Below are positions 1 to 7,051 of a DNA stretch of 9,579 nt, piece by piece. The notes under the pieces were generated by a model. The model had not been told where the DNA came from. It made no database searches and saw nothing but the letters and a program-made list of their open reading frames with translations. The stretch's first letter is position 1. Each line of letters starts with the position of its first letter. Both the position numbers and the translations under genes were made by a program. This DNA is from Phycisphaerae bacterium (GTDB lineage Bacteria; Planctomycetota; Phycisphaerae; Phycisphaerales; Phycisphaeraceae), in the NCBI GenBank assembly GCA_002688155.1, contig NZCH01000124.1, forward strand, positions 1 to 9,579, given 5' to 3'.

Positions 1-627
1 GCCGACGGTTCGTTCCGACAGGATCTGTTTTACCGGCTCAACGTCTTGCCCCTTGTCCTGCCACCGCTTCACGATCGGATCGAGGATCTGCCGCTGCTGT
101 CAGATCATTTCCTCACACGTGTCGCGATGCGCGAAGGGCGCGATCCCAAGCGGTTCGATGATGCGGCGCTTGAGGTGATGGCTCAGTATCAATGGCCGGG
201 CAATGTGCGCGAACTCGAAAACATCTGCGAGCGCGCCAGCGTGCTGACTCATGGCCAGGTGATTCATGCGGACACGATCATCCCGTGGCTGCCGATTTCG
301 CAAACGCCGCGTATCGGCATAGACGCGAACCGGTTTGCCGTCGTCCCGGCTCCTGGTCCCGGCGTGCCGAGCATGGCTTCGGTGGAGCCGGTCGTAGTCA
401 GCGATCAAATGCCGGGGCACGCGATGCCCGTCGCACATGACCTGGCGGAGGGTCACTACCAGCCTCGGCCGCTCGCGGACATCGAACGTGAGCAGATCGT
501 CCAGACCTTGCGGCATTTTTCCGGCAATCGGCAGCAGACCGCGCGGGCACTTGGCATCGGTGTGCGCACGCTGGGCCTGAAGTTAAAAAAATGGAAGGAG
601 GAACACCTTGTCGCTCAGACGATTTGA
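1..627 (+). CDS. Sigma-54-dependent activator, NtrC/FlrC type (3' part)
   Basis: The gene enters from the left edge in frame 1, so only the last 208 residues are seen. They begin inside the AAA+ sigma-54-interaction domain with FRQDLFYRLNVLPL (residues 5-18), the usual conserved block of this family, followed by the LPPLHDRIEDLPLL stretch. The WPGNVREL motif lies at about residues 65-72. A proline-rich linker of about 60 residues leads to a C-terminal Fis-type helix-turn-helix (about 157-203) with GNRQQTARALGIGVRTLGLKLKKW. The family couples ATP hydrolysis to open-complex formation by sigma-54 RNA polymerase at enhancer-bound promoters. The GAFTGA loop and any receiver domain lie outside the window, so phosphorylation control cannot be judged. 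A sigma-54 promoter lies 127 bp downstream, ahead of flgB, so a FlrC/FleR-like role as flagellar activator is likely (inference). The internal TTG at 46 is not the start, because conserved domain sequence precedes it. Confidence 0.93.
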   Translation, partial: ADGSFRQDLFYRLNVLPLVLPPLHDRIEDLPLLSDHFLTRVAMREGRDPKRFDDAALEVMAQYQWPGNVRELENICERASVLTHGQVIHADTIIPWLPISQTPRIGIDANRFAVVPAPGPGVPSMASVEPVVVSDQMPGHAMPVAHDLAEGHYQPRPLADIEREQIVQTLRHFSGNRQQTARALGIGVRTLGLKLKKWKEEHLVAQTI

Positions 628-664
628 AAACGCGCAAGTTGTCACACAATGGCGGGTACCGGTA

Positions 665-720
665 GCGCAACAATTGCGCGATGTGCAACGATTGCGCACG
701 TACGCGATGTGTGCAATTGC
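665..720. promoter_or_regulatory. Cluster of short dyads, candidate enhancer sites
   Basis: Three related inverted repeats stand upstream of the sigma-54 promoter. GCGCAA-CAA-TTGCGC (665-679) is perfect. GTGCAA-CGA-TTGCGC (683-697) has one mismatch between its arms and begins 18 bp after the first. GCAATTGC (713-720) is a contracted version. The string GCGATGTG also recurs at 678-685 and 704-711. The dyad centres lie roughly 84, 66 and 40 bp upstream of the -24 GG, which is within the range at which NtrC-family activators bind. Binding by the upstream-encoded activator is inferred from position only. Confidence 0.5.
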
Positions 721-753
721 TTTCGCGGTCAGCGAATCGCGATTGTGGCTTCC

Positions 754-770
754 CTGGCACGTCGATTGCA
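754..770 (+). promoter_or_regulatory. Sigma-54 (-24/-12) promoter for the flgB operon
   Basis: CTGGCACGTCGATTGCA matches the sigma-54 consensus YTGGCACG-N4-TTGCW at every conserved position and has the canonical spacing between GG (756-757) and GC (768-769). It should start transcription near 780-781, giving a leader of about 45 nt before flgB. A scan of the rest of the window found no other site with both elements at the right spacing, so this is the likely single driver of the downstream genes. An NtrC-type activator gene immediately upstream supports it. Confidence 0.85.
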
Positions 771-812
771 TGTGGTCCGCGTTGCATGGTGCGCCCGGCA
801 GGTGGTGCGCGC

Positions 813-817
813 GGGAG
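813..817 (+). promoter_or_regulatory. Ribosome-binding site of flgB
   Basis: GGGAG lies 8 nt before the ATG at 826. It decides between this ATG and the in-frame ATG at 838, which has no purine-rich sequence in front of it. It also rules against longer in-frame extensions, which would run through the sigma-54 promoter. Confidence 0.6.
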
Positions 818-825
818 TGTTACCG

Positions 826-1260
826 ATGATTTGCGGCATGTTTGACAGTGGTGCGCTGCCCGCCCTTACGCGGCTGGTGCAGTTTGCCCACGTGCGGCAT
901 CAGGTGCTCACGCACAACATCGCGAATCTTTCGACGCCGTATTTCAAGTCCAGGCAACTTGATCCCAGGGGATTTCAGGCTTCACTGGCGAGCGCCATTG
1001 ACCGGAGACGCACCACGCCCAACCCCATCCGCGGCCCACTGAAAATTCGCGACACACGAACGTTTCAATTTAAGCCCGGCGGGATCGACGCGAAGCCGCA
1101 AAGCGCCAATGATAACGTCCTGCTCCACGATCAGAACAACCACGGCCTGGAGCGCACCATGCAACGTCTGGCCGAAAACACGATGGCAAACAACGCGGCG
1201 CTGGAAATGATTCGCAATCAGTTGGGCATGTTGCGTCTCGCGATACGCGAGCAGGTGTGA
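826..1260 (+). CDS. flgB: Flagellar proximal rod protein FlgB
   Basis: This 144-residue protein matches FlgB in length and layout. FlgB is exported through the flagellar type III apparatus and forms part of the proximal rod on top of FliE and the MS ring. The N-terminal helix ends in NIANLSTPYFKSR (31-43), the rod/hook-family signature usually written NIANxxTPGYK. The C-terminal helix region NNHGLERTMQRLAENTMANN (105-124) continues to a helical end that packs in the rod. In this protein PYF replaces the common PGY. The frame is open upstream to 649, but that extension crosses the promoter and looks nothing like FlgB, so I chose the ATG at 826 with its GGGAG. A restart at 838 (MFDSGALPAL) is the alternative. 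It is the first gene after the sigma-54 promoter and lies 41 nt before flgC. Confidence 0.93.
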   Translation: MICGMFDSGALPALTRLVQFAHVRHQVLTHNIANLSTPYFKSRQLDPRGFQASLASAIDRRRTTPNPIRGPLKIRDTRTFQFKPGGIDAKPQSANDNVLLHDQNNHGLERTMQRLAENTMANNAALEMIRNQLGMLRLAIREQV

Positions 1261-1301
1261 TGGGGGCAATACCCCGATATCCGAGGCATGATTGAATAAG
1301 A

Positions 1302-1706
1302 ATGTTTGGCGCTCTTGATATTTCGGCTTCCGCACTGGTCGCGCAGCGTACGCGGCTGAACGTGATCTGCGCGAACCTTGCGAACCGCAATTCGTTGACG
1401 GATGCAGCCGGCAACTATGCGCCATTTCGGCGTCGTGTACCGATCCTGGCGCCCGGCGACCCGACGTCGGGCAGCGGTGGTGGCGTGCACGTAAAAGATG
1501 TGCTGCTCGACCAGTCGCCGCTGCAGATCAAGCACGAACCGAACCACCCGTTTGCGGACGACAAGGGGCTCGTGTACTACCCGAATGTCGACCCCATGGT
1601 GGAAATGATCAACGCGATGGAAGCCCGCCGCGTGTATGAAGCGAATATCACCGCCGCCGAGGCGACAAAATCAATGATGCAGGCAAGTTTGCGTTTGCTT
1701 GCGTGA
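1302..1706 (+). CDS. flgC: Flagellar proximal rod protein FlgC
   Basis: At 134 residues it has the usual FlgC length. The N-terminal part MFGALDISASALVAQRTRLN leads to the rod signature CANLAN (23-28), then GNYAPFRRRVPIL (37-49), the region where FlgC proteins carry a GGPYRRK-like motif. The C-terminal half has the very typical VYYPNVDPMVEMINAMEARR (91-110) and YEANITAAEATKSMMQASL (112-130). The product is exported and assembles with FlgB into the proximal rod. No strong Shine-Dalgarno is visible; a GAGG at 1283-1286 is rather far (15 nt) from the ATG. A three-codon reading frame (1288-1299) ends just before the start and is probably chance. The gene sits 41 nt after flgB and 13 nt before fliE. 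Confidence 0.95.
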   Translation: MFGALDISASALVAQRTRLNVICANLANRNSLTDAAGNYAPFRRRVPILAPGDPTSGSGGGVHVKDVLLDQSPLQIKHEPNHPFADDKGLVYYPNVDPMVEMINAMEARRVYEANITAAEATKSMMQASLRLLA

Positions 1707-1719
1707 AAACGATTGAACC

Positions 1720-2037
1720 ATGGTTGACTCACTTGGCCTGATCCAACAAGGCAACGGCTCCGGCGCGATCCACAACGCGGCGTGGTCGCGCGCCTCGGGG
1801 ACCAAACCCAATGATGGGCCGAGCTTCAATGACGTATTGAAGCAGAACCTCGAACAGGTCAACCAGTTGCAGCAGAACGCGGAGATGGCGATCGAAGACC
1901 TGGTCAGCGGCCGGCGAGACGACGTCGCTTCCGTGATGATCGCCAAACAAAAGGCCGACCTCGCGTTTCAGATGCTGCTGCAGGTGCGCAACAAGATGCT
2001 CGCCGCACTCGAAGAAATCAAGGAGATGCGCGTCTGA
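1720..2037 (+). CDS. fliE: Flagellar hook-basal body protein FliE
   Basis: At 105 residues it has the normal FliE length. FliE is exported early and joins the MS ring and export gate to the rod. The variable N-terminus is followed by SFNDVLKQNLEQVNQLQ (35-51). The conserved C-terminal half reads SGRRDDVASVMIAKQKADLA (63-82) and FQMLLQVRNKMLAALEEI (83-100), close to the family pattern with QVRNK and the KA pair. The ATG follows the flgC stop by 13 nt and has no clear Shine-Dalgarno, so translation may depend on coupling with flgC (inference). The flgB-flgC-fliE order is the common one. Confidence 0.94.
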   Translation: MVDSLGLIQQGNGSGAIHNAAWSRASGTKPNDGPSFNDVLKQNLEQVNQLQQNAEMAIEDLVSGRRDDVASVMIAKQKADLAFQMLLQVRNKMLAALEEIKEMRV

Positions 2038-2073
2038 CCGCTCGCGGCTTAGCGCGACACGGACGTCACGTAC

Positions 2074-3744
2074 ATGCAATTTATTCACCGACAATGGGCC
2101 CAGATCAACGCGCAGTGGTCCGACCTGCCGGTTACCACCCGGTGGCTGATCGGCACGCTGCTGATCATTCTGGGGTTGTCGGGCTATTTGATCGTGCAAT
2201 ACGCCGGTCGATCCCAAACGGTGTCCATCTCGCAGTTCGCGTCGCAGCAGCAGCAGGGCGCGATCGTCACGCGCCTGGAAACCGCGGGGCTCAGCGTGTC
2301 AACGCAAGGCAACCAGATTCACGTGCCCGTCGACCAGCAAGTGCAGGCGCTGGCGGTGTTGCAGGAATCGGAATTGCTGGGCTCGGACGTGAGTGACGCG
2401 TTCGACGCGTTGGTCAAACAGCAGAACCCGTGGACCAGCGAATACATGAATCGCCAGGCATTTCTGCTCGCGAAGCAGAAGATGCTCGGACGCGTCATTT
2501 CGGGTAGCCCGGGTGTGCGCCGTGCGACGGTGTTCCTGTCGATGCCCGATCAACACGGATTCGCTGACAATTACAAACACCCAAGCGCCTCGGTCAACGT
2601 TGTGATGCAGGGAAAGGGCCGCGTCAACAAACGCCTGGTCGACGGCATTGCCGGCCTGGTCAGCGGGTCCATCGCGGAAATGCGCCTGCAGGACGTCGTC
2701 GTGATCGACGCCAACCACGGTGGGCAGTTCACCGTCAAGGACCCCCACGACATGGCGCCCAGTGCGACGCTGGCCTTGCTCCAGCGCAAAGAAGACCTGC
2801 ACCGCGCCAGGATCACCGAGCAGCTCAAATACATACCCGGCGTAATCGTCGCAGTGAACGTGCACAGTGAACCGTTTCGCAAGCGACTCCAGCGGCAGAT
2901 TGAGTACGCACAAGAGGACCAGATTGAGCGCGAACGTACGAGCAACTCCGAGCGGTCGGATATGCAAGTCGCCGTCGAGCCGGGTGCGCACGCGATGACG
3001 GGGTTGGCCATCCCCTCCGGCAATACGTCGGGAACCAGTGAAACAACAAGCGAATCGGAAATGAACTTTCGCCCTAAGCCAATCGTGCGCGAGACGACGA
3101 CGGAAGAGCCCGGGCACGCGACCAAGAAGATCAACGTGACGATCAACGTGCCGCGGCAGTACTTCGCTGTCGTGCATCAGCGTGAGCACCCGGACGAGAC
3201 CGGCCCGCTCGACAACGCATCGCTGGCGCCGACCATACAGTCGGAGGTGATGCGGATCGAAGAGGACGTCAAGACGGTCATCAGCACCGCCGACGCGCCC
3301 GGCGTTGTGCGGGTAAGCATGATCCCGGACGCCCAAACGCTAGCGAGCATGGCCGGTGGTGAGCCCGTCGAAGTGTCGGGCGTAGTGGCCATGCTCGAGT
3401 CGGGCTGGACGAAACCCCTCGGCCTGGGTGTATTGGCACTTGCGAGCCTGGCGATCATGTTCTCCATGGTGCGTAAGGCGACGCGTGCGCCGCCGCTTCC
3501 TACCGTTAAAGAGCTGACCGGTGTGCCCCCGAAGCCGTCCGGCGATGACGACGAACTCATCGGCGAGGCTGCCGAGTCCGAATCGATTATGACCGGCATC
3601 GAAGTCGATGAGGGTGAAATGCGCGTGCGCAAAGTGGCCTCACAGATCAGTGACTTTGTCCGTAATGATCCCGAGGAAGTGTCGCGACTGCTCAACCAAT
3701 GGGTGCAGGCGGAAGTGCAGCCCCCAACGAACGGATCGAAGTAA
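2074..3744 (+). CDS. fliF: Flagellar MS-ring protein FliF
   Basis: This 556-residue inner-membrane protein oligomerises into the MS ring, on which the rotor and export gate are built. A first transmembrane helix lies at about residues 24-43 (LIGTLLIILGLSGYLIVQYA) and a second at about 448-466 (LGLGVLALASLAIMFSMV), bracketing a large periplasmic region as in all FliF. The ring-building part includes VRRATVFLSMPD (about 149-160) and PSASVNVVMQGKG, matching the usual ARVHLA-P and PSASV blocks. The helix that normally reads LEGELARTI is replaced by KQKMLGRVI, so it is divergent there. The cytoplasmic tail ends in DFVRNDPEEVSRLLNQWVQ (about 527-545), the FliG-binding motif. The charged stretch around 285-330 is the usual poorly conserved insertion. 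The Shine-Dalgarno is weak. fliG starts 3 nt after its stop. Confidence 0.95.
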   Translation: MQFIHRQWAQINAQWSDLPVTTRWLIGTLLIILGLSGYLIVQYAGRSQTVSISQFASQQQQGAIVTRLETAGLSVSTQGNQIHVPVDQQVQALAVLQESELLGSDVSDAFDALVKQQNPWTSEYMNRQAFLLAKQKMLGRVISGSPGVRRATVFLSMPDQHGFADNYKHPSASVNVVMQGKGRVNKRLVDGIAGLVSGSIAEMRLQDVVVIDANHGGQFTVKDPHDMAPSATLALLQRKEDLHRARITEQLKYIPGVIVAVNVHSEPFRKRLQRQIEYAQEDQIERERTSNSERSDMQVAVEPGAHAMTGLAIPSGNTSGTSETTSESEMNFRPKPIVRETTTEEPGHATKKINVTINVPRQYFAVVHQREHPDETGPLDNASLAPTIQSEVMRIEEDVKTVISTADAPGVVRVSMIPDAQTLASMAGGEPVEVSGVVAMLESGWTKPLGLGVLALASLAIMFSMVRKATRAPPLPTVKELTGVPPKPSGDDDELIGEAAESESIMTGIEVDEGEMRVRKVASQISDFVRNDPEEVSRLLNQWVQAEVQPPTNGSK

Positions 3745-3747
3745 ATC

Positions 3748-4782
3748 ATGGCGCGTATCCGTGACGATTTAACCAATGTTGACGAATTGTCCGGCCTGAC
3801 GAAGGCATCGGTGCTTATGCTCACACTCGATGATGACGCGGCTGCGATATTGCTCAAAGCGATGGCTCCGAAGATCGTCGAGGAAATCACCCGCGAGCTG
3901 GCGAACCTGGGAGAAATCCCGCAAAAGTCGCGCGACAAGATCGTGCAGGAGTTTTACGACCTGGCGATCGCGCAGCAGTGGGCGACCAGGGGCGGCCTGG
4001 ACCACGCCAAAGCGATGCTGCGACAGAGTCTCCCCGCGGACGATGCGGAAGCGATCATTCAGCAGCTGACCCAACAGGTCCGCAAGAAGCCGTTCGCATT
4101 TTTGCAAAAGGCCCAGACGCAGAACCTGCTGACGTTCATTCAGGATGAGCAGCCGCAGACGATCGCGCTTATCCTCAGTCACCTGCCTTACCACAAGGCC
4201 GCCGAAGTGCTCGCGGGGTTGCCCTCGCCAAGGCAGATCGAAGTCGTCAAGCGTGTGGCCAGCATGGAGCAAACCAGTCCGGAGGTAATCTCCGAGGTCG
4301 AGTCAGATCTCGAGGCGCGCCTGGCGGGCATATTGACCCAGTCGTTCGATAAGATTGGCGGCGTCGACACGGTCGCCGAGGTGCTCAACCTCGTCGACCG
4401 CACGACGGAAAAGGGCGTGATGGAAGGCCTTGAGACCGAGGATCCGGACCTGGTTGAAGAAATCAGGCGACTCATGTTCGTGTTCGAGGACATCATCCTC
4501 GTCGACGACAAGGGGGTCCAGGACGTACTCAAGGAGTTCGAAAACGACGAACTGAGCATAGCGCTCAAGACTGCCAGCGACGACCTGAAGGACAAGATCT
4601 TCAAGAACATGTCCGACCGCGACGCGCAACTCATCAAGGACGACATGGAGTCCACGGGACCGGTCCGGCTCAACGATGTCGAATCCGTACAGCAGCGCAT
4701 CGTCGATATGGTGCGGCGACTCGAAGACGCCGGAGAAATCATCATCTCCGGCCGAAGCGGCGACGAGGAACGGGTCGTGTAA
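3748..4782 (+). CDS. fliG: Flagellar motor switch protein FliG
   Basis: At 344 residues it is a typical FliG length. FliG sits on the cytoplasmic face of the MS ring, binds FliM, and receives torque from the stator. The N-terminal FliF-binding domain covers about 1-105. The middle domain holds EQPQTIALILSHL (134-146), where most FliG have EHPQ. GGVDTVAEVLN (204-214) follows, then MFVFEDI (243-249). The C-terminal torque domain reads KDKIFKNMSDRDAQLIKDDM (281-300) then GPVR. It retains the charged residues matching E. coli R281, D288, D289 and R297 (here R291, D298, D299, R307), with K274 near the K264 position. It starts 3 nt after the fliF stop with no good Shine-Dalgarno, so coupled translation is likely. 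Confidence 0.97.
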   Translation: MARIRDDLTNVDELSGLTKASVLMLTLDDDAAAILLKAMAPKIVEEITRELANLGEIPQKSRDKIVQEFYDLAIAQQWATRGGLDHAKAMLRQSLPADDAEAIIQQLTQQVRKKPFAFLQKAQTQNLLTFIQDEQPQTIALILSHLPYHKAAEVLAGLPSPRQIEVVKRVASMEQTSPEVISEVESDLEARLAGILTQSFDKIGGVDTVAEVLNLVDRTTEKGVMEGLETEDPDLVEEIRRLMFVFEDIILVDDKGVQDVLKEFENDELSIALKTASDDLKDKIFKNMSDRDAQLIKDDMESTGPVRLNDVESVQQRIVDMVRRLEDAGEIIISGRSGDEERVV

Positions 4783-4834
4783 GTCAGTGAAACGCCGGGA
4801 TACACAAAGAACGAAAACGATTAACGAGAACCCT

Positions 4835-5560
4835 TTGCCCCTGCTCAAAGCCCAATTCGCTGAAGCTCAGACGCGCGACGCGATCGTGCTGGACATGGAC
4901 GATCTGGCGCTGCAGGCCGAGGCGATTCTGGAGAATGCGCGCCGGGAAAGTCAGGGCGTTATCGAACAGGCGCGGCAGGAGGCCGCGCGCTGCGCCAAAG
5001 AGACGACCGATCAGGCGTTTGCACAGGGCCACGAGCAGGGCATGCAGCAGGGTATTGAGCAAGGCCGCGAGCAGGCCGTACGTGAAGCCGGCAAACAGTT
5101 TCAGCAGGTGCAGTCGTCGTGGACCGAGGCGCTCGACTCATTGAACCAGCGCATGGGTGCGTTGTATGACGGCGGTCAGCGCCGCGTGCTTGACCTGGCG
5201 ATTGCCCTGGCAGAAAAGATTCTACATCGCGCGATCGCGGTCGATCATCAATGCGTGGTCGACCAGGTTGATAATGTGCTTCAGCACGTGCTGAAGCCGC
5301 TTGGCGTGTCGGTGGGCATCCACCCGGACGATAGGCTGATCGTCGCCGACGCGATGCCCGCGCTGCTGGCGCGCATGCCCAACTGCGAACACATTGAACT
5401 GATCGACGATCCGTCCATCACACGAGGCGGGTGCGTGGTTCGCTGCGGCCAGGGACGGATCGACGCCACGATTGACAACCAGTTGGATCGGATGGTCACG
5501 TTGTTGGTCCCGGGCCAGCCTGACGACAACGATGCGTCGGCGCTGAACGACGACGCATGA
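4835..5560 (+). CDS. fliH: Flagellar export ATPase regulator FliH
   Basis: FliH holds the export ATPase FliI at the C-ring and restrains its activity. From the TTG start the protein has 241 residues, a normal length. A glutamate/glutamine-rich coiled coil carries the FliH glycine repeat, GHEQGMQQGIEQG, with glycines at 65, 69, 73 and 77 (three consecutive GxxxG). The C-terminal domain includes LDLAIALAEKILHRAI (119-134) and IDDPSITRGGCVVRCGQGRID (190-210), the usual FliI-binding region. The start is uncertain. The frame is open back into fliG, but the part between 4783 and 4834 is AT-rich and unconserved. I prefer TTG 4835 (MPLLKAQ), with GAGA 5 nt upstream. GTG 4787 (257 residues) and ATG 4895 are alternatives. 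The stop is 12 nt before fliI. Confidence 0.88.
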   Translation: MPLLKAQFAEAQTRDAIVLDMDDLALQAEAILENARRESQGVIEQARQEAARCAKETTDQAFAQGHEQGMQQGIEQGREQAVREAGKQFQQVQSSWTEALDSLNQRMGALYDGGQRRVLDLAIALAEKILHRAIAVDHQCVVDQVDNVLQHVLKPLGVSVGIHPDDRLIVADAMPALLARMPNCEHIELIDDPSITRGGCVVRCGQGRIDATIDNQLDRMVTLLVPGQPDDNDASALNDDA

Positions 5561-5572
5561 CAAGGTTCAAGC

Positions 5573-7018
5573 ATGGTCAGTTTCGCCACCGAATACAAGA
5601 TGCTGGAGGTTGCCGAGCCACTGGAGTTTTGCGGTGTCGTGGAGGAAGTGCGCGGCTTAGTCGTGCGCGTGGCGGATTTGCCGGTGCCGGTCGGTGCGAT
5701 GGTGCGTATCGAATTGGACCAGCACGCGTCGCGTTGTGAAGCTGCCCGTGTGCCAGGTCGACTCAATGACGCTGCGCGATGCCCGCACGTGCTGGGCGAA
5801 GTCATTGGATTCAACGAGCATCAAACGATCATCATGCCGATGGGCGCGACGACGGGCGTGCGTCGCGGCAACCGCGTAATCTCTGGCCAATCGGCGCGAC
5901 ATGCATTGGTCGGCGATGCGCTTCTGGGCCGCGTGGTCAACGCGATGGGGCAACCCCTGGACGGTGGTGCGCCGATTGCCCGCATGGCGCCGTGGCCGCT
6001 GACGCCCGACCCAATCGACCCGATGGACCGGCCGACGATCGATCAGCCGCTGGGCACCGGTATCCGAGCGATCGACGCACTTGTCACCGTCGGTCAGGGA
6101 CAGCGCATGGGTGTGTTCTCGTCGCCGGGACTCGGCAAGAGCACACTGCTTGGCATGATGACCAGACACACGAGCGCCGACGTGTCGGTCGTCGCGTTGG
6201 TGGGCGAGCGCGGCCGGGAAGTGCGCGACTTTCTGGAAAAACATATGGGCGCAGGCGGCCTTGCGCGCAGCGTCGTAGTCTGCGCGACCGGTGACGAGCC
6301 GGCGGTCGTGCGTATCCGCGCGGCGCTGTATGCAACGACGATTGCCGAGTATTTCCGCGACCAGGGCAAGGACGTGCTGCTGGTCATGGACTCGATCACG
6401 CGTTTGTGTCAGGCGCAGCGTCAGGTCGGTCTGGCAATCGGTGAGCCGCCGGCGACGAAGGGTTACACGCCCAGCGTGTTTGCCATGTTGCCCGCACTGT
6501 TAGAACGGTCGGGAAGGACGTCCGCCGGTTCGATCACCGGCATGTATGCCGTGCTGATTGAAGGCGACGAGATGACGGACCCCGTGACCGACGCGGCGCG
6601 CGGCATCCTTGACGGGCACATCATGCTCAGTCACGACCTGGCGAAGCAAGGGCACTGGCCGGCGATCGACGTGCTCGAATCGGTCAGCCGCGTTGCCGAC
6701 CAGGTGACCGACAAACCGCACCAGCAGGAGCGACAGCAGGTGATCTCGCTGATCAACGCCTACCGCGAGGTCGAAGATCTGTTGAACATCGGGGCCTACG
6801 CGGCCGGCAGCAACCCGCGGTTTGACCTGGCCATCGCCAGTCGCGACGTGATCAATCAGTTGCTCCAACAGGGATCTGATACCGCGATCACGCAAACGTT
6901 TGAACAAACCAGGCAGATATTGCACGCGATGCAGCAAAATCTTGAACACACCAAACGGCAATTGGAAAAGACGATGCGTCAGCCGGTTCAGACGGTGCAG
7001 GGGCCGCAGGTCGCATAA
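5573..7018 (+). CDS. fliI: Flagellum-specific export ATPase FliI
   Basis: At 481 residues it is slightly longer than the usual 430-460. FliI is the F1-beta-like hexameric ATPase of the flagellar type III export apparatus. An N-terminal beta-barrel domain (about 15-105) precedes the catalytic domain. The P-loop is SSPGLGKST (183-191), the catalytic glutamate lies in GERGREV (211-217), and Walker B is VLLVMDS (268-274). The highly conserved GLAIGEPPATKGYTPSVFAM (286-305) and ILDGHIML (345-352) follow, and SVSR (370-373) is retained. The P-loop begins SSP where flagellar members usually have AGS or similar. The last 40 residues form a glutamine-rich helical tail that is probably an extension. 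AAGG lies 7 nt before the ATG. The gene follows fliH by 12 nt and precedes fliJ by 33 nt. Confidence 0.97.
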   Translation: MVSFATEYKMLEVAEPLEFCGVVEEVRGLVVRVADLPVPVGAMVRIELDQHASRCEAARVPGRLNDAARCPHVLGEVIGFNEHQTIIMPMGATTGVRRGNRVISGQSARHALVGDALLGRVVNAMGQPLDGGAPIARMAPWPLTPDPIDPMDRPTIDQPLGTGIRAIDALVTVGQGQRMGVFSSPGLGKSTLLGMMTRHTSADVSVVALVGERGREVRDFLEKHMGAGGLARSVVVCATGDEPAVVRIRAALYATTIAEYFRDQGKDVLLVMDSITRLCQAQRQVGLAIGEPPATKGYTPSVFAMLPALLERSGRTSAGSITGMYAVLIEGDEMTDPVTDAARGILDGHIMLSHDLAKQGHWPAIDVLESVSRVADQVTDKPHQQERQQVISLINAYREVEDLLNIGAYAAGSNPRFDLAIASRDVINQLLQQGSDTAITQTFEQTRQILHAMQQNLEHTKRQLEKTMRQPVQTVQGPQVA

Positions 7019-7051
7019 GAACACCGCGACACGTACGGTGATCGAACATCC

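Noticed and set aside
735..744. Palindrome AATCGCGATT just upstream of the -24 element
   Set aside because: It is a perfect 10-bp palindrome but unrelated to the GCAA/TTGC dyads and short enough to arise by chance. It was not called as a site.
649..825. N-terminal extension of flgB to the ATG at 649
   Set aside because: It would make FlgB about 60 residues too long, has no similarity to FlgB and contains the sigma-54 promoter and dyads.
1288..1299. Tiny reading frame ATG-ATT-GAA-TAA before flgC
   Set aside because: It has only three codons and the purine run is too close to its ATG to act as a ribosome-binding site. It is likely chance.
2299..3336. 345-codon open frame on the - strand inside fliF
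   Set aside because: It is a shadow of the codon bias of fliF. The product is His/Arg/Val-rich with no known domain, and fliF on the + strand is unmistakable.
3177..3938. 253-codon open frame on the - strand across the fliF-fliG junction
   Set aside because: It is Ser/Thr-rich shadow translation and lies opposite well-conserved FliF and FliG sequence.
4676..4834. N-terminal extension of fliH into the end of fliG
   Set aside because: This part overlaps the conserved FliG C-terminus in another frame. The translated sequence is low-complexity and unlike FliH.
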